DNA of 38,499 nucleotides from Pedobacter psychrophilus (GTDB lineage Bacteria > Bacteroidota > Bacteroidia > Sphingobacteriales > Sphingobacteriaceae), in assembly GCF_001652725.1 (NCBI RefSeq), contig NZ_LWHJ01000033.1, positions 1 through 38,499 on the forward strand, written 5' to 3'. Shown here one piece after another: positions 1-8,843 of this stretch (its first letter is position 1; each line of letters starts with the position of its first letter). The notes under the pieces are model-generated. The model did not search any database. It saw only the letters and a program-made list of their open reading frames with translations, and was not told where the DNA came from. Made by a program: the position numbers and the translations under genes.

Positions 1-431
1 TCTAATAAAATATCATATCCCATTTCTAGCGCCTTCATGCAGGGTTCGTAATGTAAATTATCAGGTGTAGAGATAATTACTGCGTCTGCAAATTTTGGTC
101 TTTTGAAAACATCTTCCCAAGTATCAAATCTGTTTTTATCTTCAATATTATGGATTTTAGCATAGCGGTCATTCCGATATTTTACTGGTTCTGCTACTCC
201 TATAATATCCATTTCCTGAGGAAACTTTGCTGCAAAACCTCCATAAATCATTCCTCTGTTTCCAGCTCCAATCGTAATTATAGTAATAGCCTTATCTTGA
301 GGTTGATGCGACTTATTTGGTGGAATATTATAGATAAAAGAATTGTCACCAATGGCTCCTAGCACATCTGTGCTAATTACAGTTGCTCCCAACGAGATAC
401 TCAGGGTTTTTAAAAGATTTCTTCTGTTCAT
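1..431 (-). CDS. Gfo/Idh/MocA family oxidoreductase, Tat-exported (partial, C-terminus outside window)
   Basis: Only the first 143 codons are present; the gene continues past base 1. The start at 431 gives an N-terminus with a twin-arginine pattern (NRRNLLKTL) and a hydrophobic stretch, so the protein is probably exported folded with its cofactor by Tat. A nucleotide-binding Rossmann motif GAGNRG lies near residue 71, followed by an acidic-ended second strand (GVAEP) and the family-typical segment ADAVIISTPDNLHYEP. Family members oxidise or reduce sugars and sugar derivatives with NAD(P). Some Tat-exported relatives are NAD-dependent glycosidases (GH109), and the visible part cannot separate these options. 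It is the last visible gene of the minus-strand PUL, 92 nt after the phosphodiesterase gene, which suits a role in processing a released sugar. Family assignment is firm; substrate is unknown. Confidence 0.88.
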   Translation of the reverse strand, partial: MNRRNLLKTLSISLGATVISTDVLGAIGDNSFIYNIPPNKSHQPQDKAITIITIGAGNRGMIYGGFAAKFPQEMDIIGVAEPVKYRNDRYAKIHNIEDKNRFDTWEDVFKRPKFADAVIISTPDNLHYEPCMKALEMGYDILL

Positions 432-469
432 TTCTAATTACTGTTTACACAAATTTAGATGATTCCCAA

Positions 470-518
470 TTAAACCATTAACAAATTTGTTGACAAACTT
501 GGTGATTATGTGGTTTAA
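470..518. promoter_or_regulatory. Inverted repeat in the gap before the oxidoreductase gene
   Basis: TTAAACCA (470-477) is matched by TGGTTTAA (511-518). Inside the loop is a perfect 12-bp palindrome, AACAAATTTGTT, at 480-491. No T-run follows on the minus strand, so it does not look like an intrinsic terminator. It may be an operator or an mRNA-processing hairpin upstream of the oxidoreductase gene. In AT-rich DNA a chance origin is possible. Confidence 0.25.
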
Positions 519-523
519 CCCTG

Positions 524-1762
524 TTATTTTAAGACCTGCTTGGCAAGTGCTCCCGTACCATCGTTAACTTCTGGCTTTAGACGAAGTGCTTTCATTACCA
601 TATCATAAAGATCTACAGTTGGAAAAGATTCGATTGTTAAATTCTTTTTAAATGCTGGGCCCCAAGCATAAAATGTGGCATGCATATCTTTTACTTCGTA
701 AGGATTAAATCCGTGAGAACCCTTTGGAGTTTTAGTAAAAAGATTAGGCCATTTTGCCATCAAAATAATATCTCCAATACGATTATATTTATCTTCTTTC
801 ATATCAAAATGCAAATCTTTTGGTAAGTCTTTTTGTAAATAGACTGTATAATTAGGAGTTTTTTCAGCTTTTAGTTTATTGTACAAGGGCATAATATCTT
901 CACGTTCCTTTGCATGTATGCTTAATAGTGCCCTATGATCTACAACTACATATTTAGCAGTATCAATAATAGAAGGTTTTTTTATAGGATTGTTTTGCTC
1001 AATACTTGTCATTCCGTGGTCTGATACGAAAACTACGTTTACAGGTAAACCAGTTTGTTCAATAGCAACTTGTAGCTGAGCTATAAAAGAATCTATTTCT
1101 CCAACAGCTTCATCAGTTTCCTCAGCTTCGGGTCCAAAACCATGACCAGCATGGTCAGTTTCGTTATTGTAAACCGCAATAAAATGTGGACGTACTTTTT
1201 CTGGAAGTGAAAGCCATTTTTTTATGATGTCCACACGCTCAGTCATTCCAATACGTGATTTTCCGTAATCATAATAATAACTTGTTTGCACTCCATTAAT
1301 CTTTTGTTTAGAACCTATAAAGCCAAGGCTTGCAGTAATCATCCCTTGTTTTTCTGCACTTATCCAAATTGGGTCGTTTGTTAACCAATTGTTGCCACCA
1401 TCTTTTAATTTTTCAAGAACGGGGTCATAGAATGAATTCCCTATAATGCCATTATGTACTGGATATAAGCCTGTTACTAAAGCATAGTGATTTGGACCCG
1501 TTGATGAAGGAAAAACAGGGATCATAGACTTGGCCTTAACTCCACTATTTGCTTGTTTTAACAAATTTGTTGCTTTGTATTTTTCGGCGTAGTCATACCT
1601 GAAACCGTCTGCCGATATAAAAATCATGTACGGACTTTTCATCTGTTCAGCAGTGTTCTCCCTTGGCGGTTTTACCCTTTGCTTGGTAACATCTTGCGCA
1701 TCGCATTTGAAAATAAACACTGTTAAAACAGCAATGCTTGCAATTATTGATTTACGTATCAT
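524..1762 (-). CDS. Secreted type I phosphodiesterase / nucleotide pyrophosphatase-like protein (alkaline phosphatase superfamily)
   Basis: This 412-residue protein starts with a signal peptide (cleavage near residue 22, CDAQ). It has the ectonucleotide pyrophosphatase/phosphodiesterase (ENPP/NPP) fold markers in order: metal ligand D52 in SADGF, nucleophile T88 in the STGPNHY motif, D203 and H207 in ETDHAGH, D248-H249 in SDHGM, and H350 in GSHGF. The full two-zinc ligand set seems intact, so it should be an active hydrolase of phosphodiester or phosphate-ester bonds in the periplasm. NPP relatives act on nucleotides, lipids or other diesters; sequence does not reveal the substrate. It lies 29 nt downstream of a GH2 gene in the PUL, so a phosphate-bearing substituent on the glycan is a reasonable inference. 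It is not a sulfatase: it lacks the C/S-x-P-x-R motif. Confidence 0.9.
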   Translation of the reverse strand: MIRKSIIASIAVLTVFIFKCDAQDVTKQRVKPPRENTAEQMKSPYMIFISADGFRYDYAEKYKATNLLKQANSGVKAKSMIPVFPSSTGPNHYALVTGLYPVHNGIIGNSFYDPVLEKLKDGGNNWLTNDPIWISAEKQGMITASLGFIGSKQKINGVQTSYYYDYGKSRIGMTERVDIIKKWLSLPEKVRPHFIAVYNNETDHAGHGFGPEAEETDEAVGEIDSFIAQLQVAIEQTGLPVNVVFVSDHGMTSIEQNNPIKKPSIIDTAKYVVVDHRALLSIHAKEREDIMPLYNKLKAEKTPNYTVYLQKDLPKDLHFDMKEDKYNRIGDIILMAKWPNLFTKTPKGSHGFNPYEVKDMHATFYAWGPAFKKNLTIESFPTVDLYDMVMKALRLKPEVNDGTGALAKQVLK

Positions 1763-1791
1763 GATTGTGTTTTTATTTTTTTTTTCTAAAA

Positions 1792-4332
1792 TTATTTGAC
1801 TTCAATTTTCAAACTTGTTGTTGGTAAAGCTTCGCCGCTTGCCTCCAAAACTATGTTTCCCAGCTCTTCCGTAGATTGTATCACTACCAAACATTTACTT
1901 TTAAACGCTCTTCTTTTGGACGAAGTGTAATCCGTTAAGTCTAAAGGATCACCATTATCTGTTCCTTTAATTTTTCCGCTGCCGCTGATTTTGAATGATA
2001 AAAGTGGCGAAGCTTGCGGAACAGGAACTCCTTGTTCATCAGTAATGGTTATCTCACAAAGCAATACGTCTTTGCCATCTGCAGTCATGCTTTTTTCTGT
2101 AGTGCTAATCTGGATTTTTGCAGGTTTTCCGGCCGTTTTTACAATTTCTTTAGCTACTAGTTTACCACCTTTAAATCCGGTCACTACCAACTCTCCGGGC
2201 TGGTACGGAATATCCCAAACCAGTTGTTCGCCCAAATAAGGTTTTGTTCCTAAGTCTTTACCGTTCAGATGTAAGTTCACTTCGTCACAATTGGTATAAA
2301 CTACCATCGGAATAACTACCCCTTCTTTTCCCGGATGCGTCCAATGAGGAAGCATGTGAACCATTGGTTTATCTGTCCACAAGCTTTGATATAAATAATA
2401 ATGATCTTTTGGAAAGCCACAAATGTCAATTACCCCAAAATTTGCCATTCTGGAAGGCCATTGGTTTGTTTCTCCCAAATAATCATAAGCAGTCCACCTA
2501 AATTGCCCAATAACATAAGGAAGTTCTAAAGTGTGTTGCCATGCTTTTCTTGCGCTAGAACGTACGGTTGCGTTATCATAAGATGATTGATAAAATAGAT
2601 TGCCAGACCATGGTTGGAAATTAGGGATGTCAATAAATTTAAAATCATTATAATATTTAGTGGTTTGTTCTTCTGGAAATACTTCTTCTTTGCTTAGGTC
2701 TTCTATTGGGAAAACTTTTTCTGCTAAACCACCCATTTTACCGGCTTGTTTAGAGTTGATTTCCCATGGTGCAGGAAAATCTCTTCGCCTCCAATTGGTT
2801 TTAGTTCTATAAACACCTCTGGTTTGGTAGGTATGAGGAACTTCGGTTCCAATCATTGGTACATTGGGGAATGCGTTGTGGTATTTTTCATAAACGCCTA
2901 TCTCCTCACCATCGCCATTAAAGCCTTTTACATCTAAATTAGTAATGGCTTCATCCCCTTTCATTCCTCTTGTTGGGTCAACGCCACCTTGAGTAACTGG
3001 TCTTCCAGGGTCAAGCTGATGAATTAAGTCGATTAGTTTTGTTTGGGTTTCTACCGTTGGTTTCCTTACCTCGTTTCCTATTGACCACATAATTACCGAG
3101 GGATGATTTCTATCTCTTAAAACTAAATCTGTTAAATCCTGTTTCCACCATTCATCAAAATAATTGCCATAATCATCTGCTGCTTTTGCAACTTCCCATC
3201 CGTCAAAAGCCTCATCCATTACCATCATTCCCAAACTATCGCACATGTTAAAAAACTCAGGTGGAAAAGGATGATGCGATGTTCTAATAGCATTTGTCCC
3301 CATAAATTTCAGCTGCTTCAACCTACCAAACAGCACTTCATCAGGTACGGCAACGCCAAATAAGCCAGCGTCTTGGTGCAAACAAACCCCTTTTATTTTC
3401 GTGTTTTCTCCATTAAGTTTAAAACCCCACTCGCCACTAAATTCTATTTTACGAATACCGAAATTTAACGAGTACTCGTCCACTACCTTTCCTTTTGTAG
3501 AGATTGAGAATTTTACTTTGTATAAATATGGATGTTCAATTGACCATAGCTTTGCCGATATAATATCGAAAACATAATTTTGAGAATTTTGTCCTGATTT
3601 TAAACTGATATTATTCGTGGTGGATTTAACTATTTTTCCTTCGGGATTGAGAATATCTATTTTTAGTGTTGAAGAAGTGGCTTTAGCTTGCTCGCTTAAA
3701 ATATTTAGATTGATGCTAACTTTTGCATTTTTTTCATCAACATCTGATTGTATTTGTAAATCTCTATCATTAACATAAACAGGATCAGTTACTTTTAACC
3801 AGACATGTCTATAAATTCCAGAACCGGTGTACCAACGCCCGCTCAAAGGTTTGGAATGATCTACTTTCACGGTAATCTCATTCTCCCCTTTTTTTAGATA
3901 CTTGTTTAGGTTATAAGTAAACCCAATATAACCGTTGGGTCTTTTGCCTAAAAAATGCCCGTTAAGCCAAACTTCACTGTTCAGATAAACTCCGTCAAAA
4001 ACGATAGAAACTTGCTTTTCTAGTTGTTCATCGGTAATGTTGAACTTCTTTTGATAATAACCAATGCCAGCCGGAAGATATCCCGACTGCCAGTCGCCAT
4101 TAGTTTCACTATAACTACCCTCAATACTCCAATCATGTGGAAGATTTAAACTTCGCCAGCTTAAGCTTTCGGGCTGAGACTTTATTTTGGCTTCGTCTGG
4201 ATTAAGAATAAACTTCCAATCTTTATCAAAATTGAGCAATTGCCTTGTTTCCGCAGATTTAGCTTTTGGCTGCGCTTCAGAAGAAAACGCGACTAGCTCT
4301 AAACAGCAGAAAAACACAAGTAAGAATCTCAT
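1792..4332 (-). CDS. Glycoside hydrolase family 2 enzyme (beta-galactosidase-like, with C-terminal Ig-like domains)
   Basis: The 846-residue protein has a signal peptide (about 1-20), a jelly-roll sugar-binding domain (about 30-185), an Ig-like domain (about 190-295), and a TIM barrel (about 300-640). The acid/base is E421 in MWSIGNE and the nucleophile is E497 in PMIGTE. A DUF4982-like domain (about 660-730) and a bacterial Ig-like domain (about 738-845) follow. This is the layout of many Bacteroidota GH2 exo-enzymes, which are beta-galactosidases, beta-glucuronidases or beta-mannosidases. Both catalytic glutamates are present, so it should be active in the periplasm. The gene lies 21 nt after a sulfatase gene and 29 nt before the phosphodiesterase, suggesting it cuts terminal sugars once substituents are removed. 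Substrate identity is inferred only from context. Confidence 0.92.
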   Translation of the reverse strand: MRFLLVFFCCLELVAFSSEAQPKAKSAETRQLLNFDKDWKFILNPDEAKIKSQPESLSWRSLNLPHDWSIEGSYSETNGDWQSGYLPAGIGYYQKKFNITDEQLEKQVSIVFDGVYLNSEVWLNGHFLGKRPNGYIGFTYNLNKYLKKGENEITVKVDHSKPLSGRWYTGSGIYRHVWLKVTDPVYVNDRDLQIQSDVDEKNAKVSINLNILSEQAKATSSTLKIDILNPEGKIVKSTTNNISLKSGQNSQNYVFDIISAKLWSIEHPYLYKVKFSISTKGKVVDEYSLNFGIRKIEFSGEWGFKLNGENTKIKGVCLHQDAGLFGVAVPDEVLFGRLKQLKFMGTNAIRTSHHPFPPEFFNMCDSLGMMVMDEAFDGWEVAKAADDYGNYFDEWWKQDLTDLVLRDRNHPSVIMWSIGNEVRKPTVETQTKLIDLIHQLDPGRPVTQGGVDPTRGMKGDEAITNLDVKGFNGDGEEIGVYEKYHNAFPNVPMIGTEVPHTYQTRGVYRTKTNWRRRDFPAPWEINSKQAGKMGGLAEKVFPIEDLSKEEVFPEEQTTKYYNDFKFIDIPNFQPWSGNLFYQSSYDNATVRSSARKAWQHTLELPYVIGQFRWTAYDYLGETNQWPSRMANFGVIDICGFPKDHYYLYQSLWTDKPMVHMLPHWTHPGKEGVVIPMVVYTNCDEVNLHLNGKDLGTKPYLGEQLVWDIPYQPGELVVTGFKGGKLVAKEIVKTAGKPAKIQISTTEKSMTADGKDVLLCEITITDEQGVPVPQASPLLSFKISGSGKIKGTDNGDPLDLTDYTSSKRRAFKSKCLVVIQSTEELGNIVLEASGEALPTTSLKIEVK

Positions 4333-4353
4333 AAAAAAATCTCTAATTATTCT

Positions 4354-5858
4354 TTATTCGTCAATATCATCGCCTTTAGGCTTGATTGGCTTATTTTTAA
4401 CTTGTTCTTTTCCGTAGTGGGGATTTGGTTCAACTGCTAATTTCGCATCAGTTTTTTTAATCCACGCTAGTAACTCTGCAAGCAACTCATCTCTTTTTGG
4501 CTTATTGATATTCGCCATGTTTTTTTGCTCGCTTATATCGCTTTTCAAATTATAAAGCTCAACTGCGTTATTGGTATTAACTGTTTTTAACCCGCCATCT
4601 AAAGCCCATTCTTCGTGGTAAAGCAGCAATTTCCAATCTCCTTTTCTAATGGTAGTCACCGGTCTTGATCTAAACTTATCATCTCTCGAACCTGGATCTG
4701 GGCCATCTAGATAACCTGGAAAATGCCAGAAAATAGATTTACGCTCCAATTGACTACCGCCCTTAAAAAGTTTCACCAAACTTCGCCATCCAAGATGTTT
4801 CCATCCTTATTTTTTCTTCCGGCTACGTCGATAAATGTTGGATAAAGATCAACGTTGATGATAGGTACGTTGTTTTGTGTTCCCGGTTTAATGACACCCG
4901 GCCAACGAGCAATAAAAGGTTCTTTAATTCCACCGTCGTAATACATTCCTTTAAAACCTCTTAATGGGGTTTGTGGAGATTGTGGAAGTCCGCCATTATC
5001 TGAGGTGAAAATTACTAGCGTATTGCTGTCTAAACCTAAGTCTTTGATTTTCTTCAACAAAATTCCAACACCATCATCCATTTGACCATTCATTGATGCG
5101 TATTTTTTGTTGCTCTGAAATTTCCCATCTGGTCTATCCTTGAACTTTTCGACCATTTCTTCTCTAGCTTGAATTGGCATGTGTGTTGCGTGGTGCGAAA
5201 CATATAAAAAAAATGGCTTATCCTTATTGTTCTCTATAAACTCGCAAGCGCCGTTTGTTATCTTATAAATGTACTTAGGGTCGTTGGTTTTCGCCATCTC
5301 TTCTTTCGAAGGAACATTGTAAGAACTATCTACATCAAAACCTTGGTCCGCAGGCATTGTATTGCTACTTTCATTCCCTAAATGCCACTTACCGAACATA
5401 GCCGTTTTATAACCAGCATCTCTCATTGCCTCTGCAACAGTATAAATATCAGGTCTTAATTTGCTGGTGTTCGGAATAGGAATGGTTCTCATTTGATTAA
5501 TAGGACCTCTTTCTGTGTTATAAACAGCGTATATTCCATGACGAGGAGTATATTCTCCAGAGATTAAACAAGCTCTACTTGGTGCACAATTTCCTGCACT
5601 GGCATATGCGTTGTTGAAAATCATTCCCTGTTTTGCCAGCGCATTAATATTTGGTGTGTCATAAAAATCAGAACCTGTAAAGCCTGCATCTTTATAGCCC
5701 ATATCGTCAATAAGAATTAAAACTACGTTTGGCTTTTTGGTTTGCGCAGTTGATTGAAATGAAGTAAAGAGCACAAAAAGTCCAATGAGAATTTTGCCGA
5801 CTAATTTGACACTTGAAGTGTTTTGTTGTTTTATTAAGTTTCCTATTTTGTTTTTCAT
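4354..5858 (-). pseudogene. Sulfatase (arylsulfatase family) interrupted by a one-base frameshift
   Basis: Two overlapping frames together make one sulfatase. The 5' part (5858 to 4773, 361 codons) has a membrane-spanning signal segment, metal ligands D51-D52, the formylglycine motif C91-A-P-S-R, and K157/H159 in GKWHLG. It then ends after LDGEVW. The 3' part (read from about 4779 to 4354) resumes with LVKLFKGG and the family's C-terminal segment. Adding one base near 4779-4783 restores LDGESLVKLFKGG and an uninterrupted protein of about 501 residues, a normal sulfatase length. The catalytic half is intact but the C-terminal subdomain is detached, so the product is probably inactive unless this is a sequencing error. 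The restored enzyme would remove sulfate esters from the glycan in the periplasm. It sits in the operon 37 nt after the esterase gene. Confidence 0.88.
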
Positions 5859-5895
5859 GATTGAACTATTTGTGTGATTATAGCATGTATAAATG

Positions 5896-6741
5896 TTAAT
5901 TAGTCACTGGTTTAATTGCGATGAGGGCGAAATCAGACGGTTCTTTTTCTTGTGCTCCTTTTGCCAATCCTATTGTTCTTAAAAAGTTAATGGCTTTTAC
6001 GTTGCTTGCTTCTTTCCAACCTTCTTTATTAAAGAATCCATGGTTTTCTCCTTTTGCGACCCATAATTTTGACACAATTTTATGCTGATTCAAAAGTTTT
6101 AAAAATTCTTCACCACCGGGTTTGAATTTATCTTCGCTACCGAAAAAAAGAATGGAAGGTGGTGTTGATTTGTTAACCAAATTTAAAACACTAGGATTGT
6201 ATCTTTTCTCTGGAATATAAGCGGGATTGTATAATATCAAAGCTTTTACCTTCGTGGATATTTTGAGGTTATCAGAAACTTCATTGATATCATTATTCAA
6301 AGCCACTTCGGTTGCTAAAAATCCACCGGCAGAACCGCCTCCCAATAAAACTATATTGGTGTCTATTTGAAGTTTTTCTGCGTTTTCTTTAATCCATCTT
6401 ACAGCAGATTTAGCATCCCTAATACATTGCTCCACCTGACTTTGAGCATTCGGATCGCCTTTAGGCAATAAATGATAATTTGCGGTAACCGTTACCAATC
6501 CTCTTTCAGAAAAAAACTGGCATTGCTCTTTCATTTGCTCTTTTTTTCCAGTAACCAAACCTCCTCCGTGGAAAAAAATAATCACAGAAGATTTTTTAGC
6601 ATCTTTTATGGTAGGCTGATAAACATCCAGTTTTAGCTGCTCACCATTAATGTTTTTATATTGATGTGTACTTACTTCCTGTGCAAAAGCAAAAAAAGTC
6701 GCAATCATCAAAAACAATATAAAAACATACTTTTTCATCAT
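5896..6741 (-). CDS. Secreted alpha/beta-hydrolase esterase (BD-FAE/HSL-like)
   Basis: This 281-residue protein has a signal peptide ending near FAFAQ (about residue 21). The oxyanion-hole motif HGGG is at 58-61. The nucleophile is S137 in GGGSAGG, and the triad is completed by D204 in GSEDKF and H234 in GENHGFF. This is the pattern of hormone-sensitive-lipase-like and carbohydrate esterases that remove acetyl or feruloyl groups from polysaccharides. The gene begins 2 nt after the stop of one sulfatase gene and ends 37 nt before another, so translation is probably coupled and the job is likely de-esterification of the same glycan. Carbohydrate deacetylation is an inference; short-chain carboxylesterase activity is the safe statement. 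Confidence 0.9.
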   Translation of the reverse strand: MMKKYVFILFLMIATFFAFAQEVSTHQYKNINGEQLKLDVYQPTIKDAKKSSVIIFFHGGGLVTGKKEQMKEQCQFFSERGLVTVTANYHLLPKGDPNAQSQVEQCIRDAKSAVRWIKENAEKLQIDTNIVLLGGGSAGGFLATEVALNNDINEVSDNLKISTKVKALILYNPAYIPEKRYNPSVLNLVNKSTPPSILFFGSEDKFKPGGEEFLKLLNQHKIVSKLWVAKGENHGFFNKEGWKEASNVKAINFLRTIGLAKGAQEKEPSDFALIAIKPVTN

Positions 6742-6743
6742 TA

Positions 6744-8809
6744 TTAATTTAAAAACGCAGTTTCTGGAATGGCTTCTTTTCCTTTTCCAGACGTACTCCA
6801 GCTTAGTTTAAGCTGTGTAGTTCCAGTAGAATTACTCAGTTTGAAATGGTGCAACTTTATAGGATGCAAACCCGCTTTCAATTTCATCACCGCGGTTTTC
6901 TCTTCGCCAGCTGTATAATTAAAATCCTCGTCTATAACAGAAATATCATGAATCCTTAGAAACGCCTTACTGCCTGTAGATAAGTAGAAAGTATATTGTC
7001 CATCTGTTGGAACATTAATATATCCTTCAAAAACCACTAAATTTCCTTTTTCTATAGTTGCATTAGGAGCAGCCACTTTTGTTTTTGCTATTGGTTTTAA
7101 TAGCGCAGTTTGTGGAATCCAATGTTCGTTAACAGCAAAAGCTTTCTTTACTAAACCTTTCTTAGCTTTTTTGATATCAACAGCAGGGACAAATGCTTCA
7201 TCGTAAGGTCTTTCCGCTTCTTCATCTGGTTTACGCATTTGTAAAATTTTATCTTTCATTAGCGCTTGTAAATAAGGTTCTGATTTTGCCAAATCATTAG
7301 CTTGTTTAGGATCTTTTAAAATGTTATAAATCTTAAAATCATCTCTGGCTGATTTTATCTCATACCTTACTCCTACTATATCCCCAACTCTTAGCATTTG
7401 CATTTGACCACGCTTAATTCCCCTGCGACCTGGTTCAAACTCTTTATACTCGGAAGTACGACTTGGATGAACATACTCGACATAAATATTACTTGGTGCT
7501 TGTTTACCTTTTCCTGTTAGTGAAGGAATTAAAGAAACGCCATCAGACCTAAGCGGTGCTTTAAAGCCTGCTGCTTCGGCAAAGTCGGCATCCAATCGTA
7601 AGAGATATTTGGGGTTTTAACAACTGTATTAGGTTTTATTTTACCTGGCCACCAAACAATAGTGGGTTCTCTTTCGCCACCTTCTAAAACATCTCTTTTG
7701 ATGCCATCGAAAGGACCAAAGCTGTTAAAAAAGTCTGCTTCATAATCAACAAATGACTTTGGTAAGTAAGATTCTTTAGAAGGACCATTATCTGAAGTAA
7801 AAACTACCAAGGTATTTTCGGCGATATTTAAATCTTTCAACAACTGAATTAAATCACCAATTTGATCGTCAATTCTGTGGTTTACGCTTGCAAATCTTTT
7901 GTAAGTATCTGGCCAAGCAACTTCTGGCGTATTTGGGTTACTGTCATCATCATAAGTTGCATTTGCGTAAGCTGGATAAACGTAACTGTCTGGCTTTCCA
8001 GATGCTGTATTAATCATTTCTCCTTTTTTTCCTAACCATTTCATCCCACCGTTTAAACCTCCACCAGCGGGGTAAGCTTGTGTAGGTAATTCTAAAACAG
8101 CGTGTGGTGTATCATAAGCTAAGTACATAAAAAAAGGTTTTTCTGCTTCGGCACCTTTTTGGTGTTTGATGATGTAATTTTTTGCAACCGCAGTAAATAA
8201 ATCACCAGTATAACATTTATCCAATCCTGAACTTACTTCGGTATAATTTTCCCAAACATCTTTAGCACCTTTATATAAACCTTCTTTTGGATAATGCTCA
8301 TGTCCATCGCCGTGACCGATATAACCATAGTAATAATCAAATCCTCTTTTTAAAGGATGTGCAGGCCAAGAGTTTGATTTATCTTTTCCTTGCAAACCCC
8401 ATTTCCCAACAGCGGCGGTGATATATCCTTGTGCTTTCAATGTGTTTGCTATGGTGTAATTATCTTCCAAAGCTTTATCAAATTGGTTGTCTCGCACATT
8501 TGCATGGCCTTGACTTACACCCAATAAAATAGATGCTCTTGATGGCGCACAAACAGGCGCTGCAGCATATTGTTGAGGCAAAATTGCACCTTCTGCCGCC
8601 ATTTTATCTAACATTGGTGTAATCATCCATGGTTCGGTTCTATCGTTTTTCGCTTTTCTTTGGTTTTGAAAAAAGACACCAACATCTCCATAACCCATGT
8701 CATCCACCAAAATAAAAATGATGTTGGGTTTTGTTTTTTGATCTGATTTTTGAGCAAAAGACATAGCTGCTAGTAAGCAGATAAAAAGGGATAAAATTGT
8801 TACTTTCAT
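6744..8809 (-). pseudogene. Sulfatase with C-terminal PA14-like domain, interrupted by a one-base frameshift
   Basis: The 5' frame (8809 to 7529, 426 codons) carries a signal peptide, D36-D37, the formylglycine motif C87-A-P-S-R, K136 in GKWGLQG, and a TSDNGP metal motif. It ends in an unrelated tail after YDWMPT. The correct continuation (FAEAAGFKAPLRSDG) lies in the next frame and runs to 6744. One extra base in the short T-run (minus strand) at 7581-7583 would join them into about 688 residues. The C-terminal 110 residues (GYINVPTDGQYTFYL and following) look like a PA14-type beta-sandwich, a carbohydrate-binding module seen on some sulfatases. The motif is GKWGL rather than GKWHL, a known variant. 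The gene lies 34 nt after the upstream sulfatase gene. The catalytic core lacks its C-terminal part, so the product is inactive unless the lesion is a sequencing error. Confidence 0.88.
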
Positions 8810-8843
8810 TAGATCTAAAATTATTTGTGAAGCACAGCCAATA

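Noticed and set aside
480-491. AACAAATTTGTT palindrome as a recombination or attachment site
   Set aside because: There is no matching copy elsewhere in the window and no recombinase nearby; it is AT-rich enough to occur by chance.
4354-8809. Programmed ribosomal frameshifting to explain the two split sulfatases
   Set aside because: Neither junction has a slippery heptamer with a downstream structure, and the truncated products lose essential C-terminal domains. A simple one-base loss explains both.
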